DNA of 47,296 bases from NCBI GenBank assembly GCA_910585995.1, contig CAJUGG010000113.1, forward strand, positions 1-47,296. Direction: 5' to 3'. Source of the DNA: an uncultured Lachnospiraceae bacterium (GTDB lineage Bacteria > Bacillota > Clostridia > Lachnospirales > Lachnospiraceae). A model generated the notes under the pieces. It saw only the letters and a list, made by a program, of their open reading frames with translations, had not been told where the DNA came from and did no database searches. Made by a program: the position numbers and the translations under genes. Positions 41,708 to 47,296 of this stretch are shown in pieces. Positions within the stretch are counted from its first letter, which is position 1. The number at the start of each line of letters is the position of its first letter.

Positions 41708-42337
41708 ATGGCAAAACAGAGTTTTAAGCCAGGAAATATGCTCTATCCTTTGCCGGCAGTGATGGTAAGCTGTCAGAGGCCGGGGGAAAAGGCGAATATT
41801 ATCACAGTTGCGTGGGCCGGGACGGTCTGTTCTTCGCCTGCTATGGTATCCATATCTGTCCGTAAAGAGCGCCATTCGTATGAGATTTTAAAAGAGACCA
41901 GAGAATTTGTGATTAATTTGGCGACAAAAGAACTGGTGTTTGCATTGGATTTTTGTGGTGTCCGTTCGGGGAAGACTGTGGATAAATTTAAGGAGATGCA
42001 TCTGGAGGAACTGCCTTCTCAAAAAGTACGGACACCTGGCATTGCACAGAGTCCAGTCAATATAGAATGTAAAGTGACAGAAGTGAAGCCGCTTGGCAGT
42101 CATGACTTGTTTTTAGCAGAGGTGGTGCATGTGACCATCGAAGACAAGTACATGGACAAGAATGGTAGATTTGCGCTGAATCAGGCGGGACTGATTACTT
42201 ATTCCCATGGAGAATATTTTGAACTTGGGAAACGGGCAGGCAGCTTTGGGTATTCCGTCCGCAGATCCGGCACGAAAGGAAAGAAGAAAAGACGTACATG
42301 CAAAGAAAAAACTTATTCGGGAAAAGTTTCAAGTTAA
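41708..42337 (+). CDS. Flavin reductase-like (FMN-binding split-barrel) protein
   Basis: The 209-residue protein has the flavin reductase DIM6/NTAB pattern: YPLPAVMVSC, NIITVAWAGTVCSSPAMVSISVR and REFVINLATKEL. It should bind FMN and reduce flavin or an unknown substrate using NAD(P)H. GGAGGATT lies upstream. Its Lys-rich tail (GTKGKKKRRT) overlaps the start of the next gene by 40 bases in another frame, so the two may be coupled. Confidence 0.85.
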   Translation: MAKQSFKPGNMLYPLPAVMVSCQRPGEKANIITVAWAGTVCSSPAMVSISVRKERHSYEILKETREFVINLATKELVFALDFCGVRSGKTVDKFKEMHLEELPSQKVRTPGIAQSPVNIECKVTEVKPLGSHDLFLAEVVHVTIEDKYMDKNGRFALNQAGLITYSHGEYFELGKRAGSFGYSVRRSGTKGKKKRRTCKEKTYSGKVSS

Positions 42338-43752
42338 GATATGCCATGACAGCTATGGGATGCTGCGTGGTGCTGTTGTGTTTTGTCCCTATCCTGGGAG
42401 AGACTTATGGAATGGAGACGATGTATTGCGAAGTCCTGCTGGATCAGGAAGTGATCGGGGCAGTGTCAGAGCCAGCGGTGGTGGAGCAGGCGTTTTTGGA
42501 TGCCCGCGCCCGGATTGCCAGAGAGACCAATGGGCTTGTACTGGCCAATGTGGACTGTGATTTTCAACAGGTGGATAAACTGGTGGGTTCTACCCTGGGG
42601 CAGCAAGAGCTGCAAAGTGTGATCTATGATCTGATGCAGGAAAAGGTAAAGACTGCCAAACAAAAATATTATCTGGTAAAAGTCAATGAATTTACGGTTA
42701 ATCTGGCCAGTATGGATGAGGTAAAAGCTCTGCTGACTGCGGCCCTTGCGCCCTATGATCCGGACGGCATGTTTCAGGTGGAGGTGATCTCAGATACCAG
42801 CCGGGAACTGAATGCATTTACCATTCAGGTCATACCCAAAGGAGAGATCCCAGAAGGGGATGGATTAAAAGCACTGGATTTTTTTGAAAAGGTGGAGATC
42901 GCAGAGGCATACATAGATGAGAGCCAGTTGACAGAACTCTCAGAAGCTATTGAATCTGTGACCAAAGAAAAAGAAAAGAATCAGACCTATGAAGTGGCGG
43001 CCGGGGATACCCTGTCAGTGATTGCCAACAGCCGGGGATATCTGGTGGATGAAGTGCTTGCGCTCAATCCGGGGCTTACCAGGGATGCCACGCTGCAGAT
43101 CGGAGATGAGATCATCATCAGTGTGCCGGAGCCGGAGCTGTCCATTGCTTCTTCTGTGCAGTCAACTTATGAAGAAGATTTTATGGCAGAGACACAGTAT
43201 ATCGAGAATGATAGCTGGTATACTACAGAGCGCGTGGTGCGTCAGGAGCCATCACCAGGGCATCATGAAGTGACAGTCTTAAGTAACCTGAAGAATCAGA
43301 CAGAGACAGGGCGTGAGATCATCGCAGAGAATGTAACGGTGGAGCCGGTGCCGGAGATTATCGAAAAAGGGACACAGACGCCGCCTACCTATATCAAGCC
43401 CATCACCGGCGGCACCCTGACTTCCACCTTTAAGATGCGCTGGGGCCGGATGCATAAAGGCATTGACTGGGCAATACCGGTAGGAACTTCTGTTCGAGCT
43501 TCCTGCGGCGGTACAGTGGTCAGTGCGGGCTGGTCCAGCGGCTATGGATATTGTGTCACCTTAAGCCATCCGGACGGCAGACAGACCCGCTACGCGCATC
43601 TGAGCAAGATTCTGGTGTCAAACGGACAGAAAGTGGATCAGAACCAGAGGATTGCACTAAGCGGCAACACTGGAAGAAGTACCGGACCCCATGTGCATTT
43701 TGAGATCTTGATCAATGGTTCTCAGGTAAATCCTTTGAAATACCTGAATTGA
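42298..43752 (+). CDS. M23 peptidase with LysM and G5 domains
   Basis: The 484-residue protein has a signal anchor (about 15-38), an extracytoplasmic region of about 180 residues, a LysM domain (TYEVAAGDTLSVIANSRG, about 229-275), a G5 domain (about 290-360, with TERVVRQEPSP and NVTVEPVPEI) and an M23 metallopeptidase domain (HKGIDWA, YAHLSKILV and GPHVHFEI). Its zinc ligands are intact, so it should cut peptidoglycan crosslinks at the wall. The ATG at 42298 overlaps the flavin reductase 3' end. Confidence 0.93.
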   Translation: MQRKNLFGKSFKLRYAMTAMGCCVVLLCFVPILGETYGMETMYCEVLLDQEVIGAVSEPAVVEQAFLDARARIARETNGLVLANVDCDFQQVDKLVGSTLGQQELQSVIYDLMQEKVKTAKQKYYLVKVNEFTVNLASMDEVKALLTAALAPYDPDGMFQVEVISDTSRELNAFTIQVIPKGEIPEGDGLKALDFFEKVEIAEAYIDESQLTELSEAIESVTKEKEKNQTYEVAAGDTLSVIANSRGYLVDEVLALNPGLTRDATLQIGDEIIISVPEPELSIASSVQSTYEEDFMAETQYIENDSWYTTERVVRQEPSPGHHEVTVLSNLKNQTETGREIIAENVTVEPVPEIIEKGTQTPPTYIKPITGGTLTSTFKMRWGRMHKGIDWAIPVGTSVRASCGGTVVSAGWSSGYGYCVTLSHPDGRQTRYAHLSKILVSNGQKVDQNQRIALSGNTGRSTGPHVHFEILINGSQVNPLKYLN

Positions 43753-43854
43753 CAGAAACTTGTCGATAAGAAGCAAAGCCTTCCCTACGCGTTTCGTCAA
43801 AACATCTCTCTTTTCTGTGTTACCATGTAGGCAGAACGGAGGTTGAAAAGATCT

Positions 43855-45048
43855 ATGGAATTATTAGAGCGAAAAGATGCGAAAGAGGAAAGGAAGCTTC
43901 CGAAAAATGTACGTCAGATTGGGGAACCGGGTACGGGTCCAAAGGTGCTTATCGAAGATTATGTATATACGTATCTGCATCAGATGGCCAAAAGTAATCT
44001 GACCTGTATCAAGACAGCAGTTCTGGTGGGGAGAGTGGAGGAGGAGTTTGGAGTCTATATTCAAGGCGCTGTGGAAGTGGATATGGGTCAGGAGATCAAG
44101 AACTGGTTTACCCATGAGCACTGGCGTGATATTTTTAAAGAAGTTCAAACTTGGTTTGAAGGGCAGGAAGTGATAGGCTGGTATATGGCAAATCCTGGCT
44201 TCCCGCCTGTCTTGACCGAAGAGATCCGAAGCCTCCATGCACGAAATTTTTCTAAAAGTATCTATACCTTTTTCCAGACAGATGTGTTAGATGGAGAAGA
44301 AGTCTTTTATATGCGCAAAGAAAAAGGACTGGCTCCTCTTAGCGGCTATTATCTGTATTATGAAAAAAATGATCCGATGCAGGCTTATATGAGCCAGAAA
44401 AAGGGCGGTATGGGTATTGAGCCGGAAGGCGTGCTCAAAGACCGGGCAGCAGCCAGATTCCGTAGTGCCATGCAGGAAAAGAAAGAGCAGACTACCCAGA
44501 AAAAGATGATGGCTTTTTTGTATACTTCCTGTATGTTTCTGGTGATGGTGATTCTGGTTATCGGGATCACTTTGGTCAACAATTATGACAGGATGTCCAA
44601 TATGGAGACTGCGATTCACCAGATCTCGGAAAGCTTAGAAGAGGAACCGCAGGAAGCAGAGGAACCTACAGAGGCCGTTATGGCAGTCCCTGCCAACGAT
44701 GGACAAGAAGGTGTGGACGACACTCCTTCTATGGAAGAAGTGGTATTACAGGAAAATCAGCAGGCAGCCATTGCAGAAGAGACGCAGGACGAGCCTGCAG
44801 AGGAGCCAGAGGAAGCACCAAAAGAAGAGCCTGCAGAAGAAGCGGTGCCAGAAGAAGTTCCGGAAGCAGCCCCGCAGGAAGAAGCTGCACCGGAACCCCA
44901 AAGGTATGAGATCAAAAAAGGGGACACGCTGTTAGAGATCAGCAGAGCGAGATATGGTACAGATGATATGGTGCGCAGGATCTGTGAACTTAATGGATTG
45001 GATGACGGCGATATCATCTATGTGGGAGAGATTATTTTACTTCCCTGA
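43855..45048 (+). CDS. Inactive JAB/MPN-like domain fused to a membrane segment and LysM domain
   Basis: The 397-residue protein has a cytosolic N-terminal half (about 30-195) whose pattern resembles a JAB/MPN fold: AVLVGRVEEEFGVYIQGAVEV, then EVIGWYMANPGFPPVLTEE and a late GYYLYYEKND. In active JAMM proteins this motif reads WYHSHPGF with a downstream S-x-x-D; here it is YMANPGF and LTEEI, so the metal ligands are gone. A membrane span (about 217-240), a long acidic Glu/Pro/Ala-rich stretch and a C-terminal LysM domain (YEIKKGDTLLEISRARYG) follow. The ATG at 43855 lies 12 bases after GGAGG. Its stop overlaps the next start in TGATG. Confidence 0.78.
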   Translation: MELLERKDAKEERKLPKNVRQIGEPGTGPKVLIEDYVYTYLHQMAKSNLTCIKTAVLVGRVEEEFGVYIQGAVEVDMGQEIKNWFTHEHWRDIFKEVQTWFEGQEVIGWYMANPGFPPVLTEEIRSLHARNFSKSIYTFFQTDVLDGEEVFYMRKEKGLAPLSGYYLYYEKNDPMQAYMSQKKGGMGIEPEGVLKDRAAARFRSAMQEKKEQTTQKKMMAFLYTSCMFLVMVILVIGITLVNNYDRMSNMETAIHQISESLEEEPQEAEEPTEAVMAVPANDGQEGVDDTPSMEEVVLQENQQAAIAEETQDEPAEEPEEAPKEEPAEEAVPEEVPEAAPQEEAAPEPQRYEIKKGDTLLEISRARYGTDDMVRRICELNGLDDGDIIYVGEIILLP

Positions 45049-46256
45049 TGGGAAAAAGGAAGAAAACCATGAGTATACAGATATTTAAACAGCAGAATAC
45101 AAATACAGATACGGATATGGATACCTTTCATAAGAATCTCCATATGCACAGGATTCGCAACCTGTGTATAGCGGCAGGTGTGTTTGTGGCGGCTGTTCTC
45201 TGTATTCTTGGTCTTCAGTTCGGCCTTCAGCATCGTACGTATGACAGTTATGAAGTGATCAAAAGTTTTGACCGTATAGATACCATGACCACGCAGTATA
45301 CAGAATTTTTACACTATGTGCTCAAATACAGCAAAGACGGGATCTCCTGTGTGGATGCCAATAACAAGCTGGTCTGGAGTGAGACTTACAATATGCAAAG
45401 TCCCATCATCGATGTATGTCAGGGCAGCGTGGCTTTGGCGGATGAGAACGGGACACAGGCCATGATCTTTGACGAGACAGGACTTTTAAGCACGCTGACC
45501 ACAAGACTTCCCATCCGTCAGGTGGTAGTGTCTGCTCAGGGAGTACTGGCAGCCCTTTTGGAAGACGGAGATGTGATGCGCCTGAATCTTTATAATAAAA
45601 GCGGAGAGGAGCTGGTGGATTCTAAATTTGAACTTCAGGATGTGGGATATCCTCTTAGAATGTCCATCAGTGCAGACGCGACCAAGCTGGCAGTGACGCT
45701 TTTGCAGGTGCAGGGCGGTGTGGTCAATACTTGTCTGGCTTTTTATAATTTTGATTCGGTAGGGGAGAATTATGAAGATCATCTGGTATCTTCCGCCGTG
45801 ATCTCAGGGGAAGTGATGCCTTGCGTGCAGTATTTAGATGAGAGTCACTGCTTTGCGGTGGGTACGAGCCAGCTGCTGATCTATGCAGGTGCACAGATTC
45901 CGGAACCTGTGGCGACGATACCGGTGGAGAGTGAGATCAGTAGCGTCTTTTACTCACAGGATAAGATTGGCCTAGTGTTAGAAGGAGAAGAACAGGCATA
46001 TCGGCTTCAGGTCTATGATCTTGTGGGAAAACTGATGTTCGATACGGAATTTGACCTGGATTATCGCACGCTGAAATTTTCCGGTGAAAATATTTTAATC
46101 TATAATGAATTTTCTTGTATCATGTTAAATAACCGGGGAAAGGAATTTTTTCAGGCAGAATTTGACGAGTCCATCTCCAATCTGTATACCATGTCTGGAA
46201 AAAGTTATTATATTGTCATGCATGCATCAAGAACAGATCAAATACACCTAAAATAG
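45048..46256 (+). CDS. DUF5711-family membrane protein
   Basis: The 402-residue protein has one membrane span (about 38-60) and an extracytoplasmic region of about 340 residues with beta-propeller-like repeats (SPIIDVCQGSVALADENGTQ, VVVSAQGVLAALLEDGD, RMSISADATKLAVTLLQ), matching DUF5711. The function is unknown. Its start overlaps the LysM gene stop, so it is made together with the envelope genes upstream. A large intergenic hairpin element follows. Confidence 0.8.
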   Translation: MGKRKKTMSIQIFKQQNTNTDTDMDTFHKNLHMHRIRNLCIAAGVFVAAVLCILGLQFGLQHRTYDSYEVIKSFDRIDTMTTQYTEFLHYVLKYSKDGISCVDANNKLVWSETYNMQSPIIDVCQGSVALADENGTQAMIFDETGLLSTLTTRLPIRQVVVSAQGVLAALLEDGDVMRLNLYNKSGEELVDSKFELQDVGYPLRMSISADATKLAVTLLQVQGGVVNTCLAFYNFDSVGENYEDHLVSSAVISGEVMPCVQYLDESHCFAVGTSQLLIYAGAQIPEPVATIPVESEISSVFYSQDKIGLVLEGEEQAYRLQVYDLVGKLMFDTEFDLDYRTLKFSGENILIYNEFSCIMLNNRGKEFFQAEFDESISNLYTMSGKSYYIVMHASRTDQIHLK

Positions 46257-46273
46257 TAAGCTATAAAAAAACA

Positions 46274-46362
46274 GCAACGGACCGGACAAGCCCAGGGAGG
46301 ATTTGCCGACGCGGATGCGGCAGAAAATGCTCCCAGATGAAGGGGCTTGGGAGGGGAGTTGC
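46274..46362 (+). ncRNA. Nested-helix structured element before cvpA
   Basis: Four inverted repeats nest in one 89-base stretch: GCAAC/GTTGC, CAAGCCC/GGGCTTG, GGGAG/CTCCC and TGCCG/CGGCA, closing on a nine-base loop. No T run follows, so it is not a normal terminator. I know no family that matches it. Confidence 0.55.
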
Positions 46363-46388
46363 GGAACTAAAGAAAGAAGGATATAGGG

Positions 46389-46976
46389 ATGAATCTGGGA
46401 GATATACTTTGCATCATATTTATAGGATTTGGCGTTGTGGACGGATACCGTAAAGGATTTGTGAAAAAAGGATTGTCGCTACTGGCTTCAGTAGCGGCGA
46501 TTTTGATTGTATATATCTCGTCTCCGTACGTGGCAAAATTTATCGAGGGCATCCTGCCGGATTTGCTGCCGCTTGAGAAACTAGCCGGACCGGACAGTGA
46601 ATTTTATATGATCCTGCTACTCAGCGGACTGGAAGAAGAAGCAGAACATTATGCACAAGTGTTTGTAGCCCGGATTCTGGCGGTTGTGGTGACTTATATC
46701 GTCGTACGGCTTGCACTGCGTGTGGTGGTGATGTTTTTACAGATGCTGGTCAAAGTGCCTGCCCTTAGTTTTACCAACCGCGCATTGGGCGCAGGGATTG
46801 GTGCTTTTTTGCAGGTGCTCTTCGTCTGGCTGTTTTTATTGATCTTACCTGTATTTAGCCTCACCCCAGTGTGGAACAGTTTATCTGAGACGGTGCACCA
46901 GAGCCTTCTGCTTTCCTATCTGTATGACCATAACCTGCTGTTATTACTGGGGATGATATGGCTGATGAATATGTAG
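46389..46976 (+). CDS. CvpA-family membrane protein
   Basis: The 195-residue protein has four hydrophobic segments (about 4-18, 27-45, 92-118 and 135-160) and the CvpA pattern: ILCIIFIGFGVVDGYRKGFVKKG, then VVVMFLQMLVKVPALSFTNRALGAGIGAFLQ. CvpA proteins support envelope integrity or secretion in some bacteria; the exact role is not known. AAGAAGGA lies before the ATG. It is the last gene before the rRNA operon. Confidence 0.85.
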   Translation: MNLGDILCIIFIGFGVVDGYRKGFVKKGLSLLASVAAILIVYISSPYVAKFIEGILPDLLPLEKLAGPDSEFYMILLLSGLEEEAEHYAQVFVARILAVVVTYIVVRLALRVVVMFLQMLVKVPALSFTNRALGAGIGAFLQVLFVWLFLLILPVFSLTPVWNSLSETVHQSLLLSYLYDHNLLLLLGMIWLMNM

Positions 46977-47019
46977 AAAAATAATCCGTAAAAAATCTAA
47001 AAAAAATATAAAAAAGGTG

Positions 47020-47048
47020 TTGACATTTCCTGGCAGCAATGCTATTAT
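47020..47048 (+). promoter_or_regulatory. rRNA operon promoter P1
   Basis: TTGACA (47020-47025), 17 bases, TATTAT (47043-47048), in a region typical of tandem rRNA promoters. Confidence 0.75.
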
Positions 47049-47116
47049 AATCAAGCTGACCGCGAGAACAGCGGGACAGTAAGTAAAATCAAATCTAAAA
47101 AAGTTGAAAAAAGTAG

Positions 47117-47145
47117 TTGACAAACTCGAAAAGATTTGATAAGCT
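47117..47145 (+). promoter_or_regulatory. rRNA operon promoter P2
   Basis: TTGACA (47117-47122), 17 bases, TAAGCT (47140-47145). An inverted CGTCGCGA-type segment follows. Confidence 0.65.
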
Positions 47146-47296
47146 ATTAAAGCCGTCGCGAGAGCGAGCAGGCAACACATGAACTTTGATAATTGAATAG
47201 TGCTTTGAAAAGTCTTCGAAAATTCTTTAAGAATTAAGATTTTTTGAGAACAGCTTTTAACAAAAAGCGACCTAAAACAGTAACGGATAGAACAGC
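47146..47296 (+). other. Leader of a 16S rRNA gene (window ends before the gene)
   Basis: The sequence has the character of a Clostridia rRNA leader, including TTTGATAATTGAATAGTG. The mature 16S start is not reached, so the rRNA gene itself lies just past the window. Confidence 0.75.

Overview
The window looks like a chromosome segment of a Gram-positive, low-to-medium GC anaerobe of the class Clostridia, most likely family Lachnospiraceae. This rests on AGGAGG-type ribosome binding sites, frequent TTG/GTG starts, lipoprotein signal peptides, families typical of that group (DUF5688, DUF5711, DUF1002, DUF2325, FeoA-FeoA-FeoB-Cys-rich protein) and an rRNA leader of the type found before 16S genes there. 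No genus can be fixed from the sequence alone.

Bases 1-13637 are accessory and AT-rich. The first 1.4 kb hold three small genes (an unknown membrane-type protein, a stand-alone DUF697 protein and a small GIY-YIG-like protein). A large secreted BspA-like leucine-rich-repeat protein with fibronectin-type domains follows, then a tiny excisionase-like gene and the decayed remains of a Sel1-repeat gene and an Rpn-type nuclease gene. From 5561 an integrated plasmid- or ICE-like module reads ParA, ParB (interrupted by a stop), a 37-residue ORF, DUF932, RadC, YqaJ exonuclease, a small unknown, RecT annealase, DUF5688 and an Rpn-type nuclease, ending with a second excisionase-like gene. The right border is a tRNA-Pro(CGG) 3' fragment at 13596-13637 with a terminator behind it, so the element appears to sit in a tRNA-Pro gene. 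The left border, integrase and relaxase are not visible.

Bases 13638-31380 are ordinary core genes: NAD(P)H-hydrate epimerase, an ECF sigma factor with a membrane beta-propeller partner (minus strand), an AraD-type epimerase, aspartate kinase, an alpha/beta hydrolase, a DUF1002 protein, a TtcA-like PP-loop protein, a small alarmone synthetase, a CBS/DRTGG manganese-type pyrophosphatase, the ferrous-iron operon feoA-feoA-feoB with a Cys-rich partner and a Fur-like regulator, and a class B penicillin-binding protein.

Bases 31400-41163 form one apparent transcription unit behind a cobalamin riboswitch and its terminator: a LysR regulator, a complete oligopeptide/nickel-type ABC importer (lipoprotein, two permeases, two ATPases), a second periplasmic-binding-type lipoprotein, a gutted His-rich P1B-type metal ATPase and an aspartoacylase-like metallohydrolase. 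The arrangement suggests B12-responsive uptake of cobalt or another metal complex. DUF2325 and a flavin reductase follow.

Bases 42298-46976 hold a cell-envelope cluster: an M23 peptidase with LysM and G5 domains, a protein that appears to fuse a catalytically dead JAB/MPN-like domain to a membrane segment and LysM domain, a DUF5711 protein and a CvpA-family protein. An 89-base nested-helix intergenic element lies before the last. The window ends in the tandem-promoter leader of an rRNA operon. The best candidates for something undescribed are the MPN-like/LysM fusion, the riboswitch-controlled ABC operon with two binding lipoproteins, the nested-helix element before cvpA, and the repeat-flanked tRNA-Pro junction.
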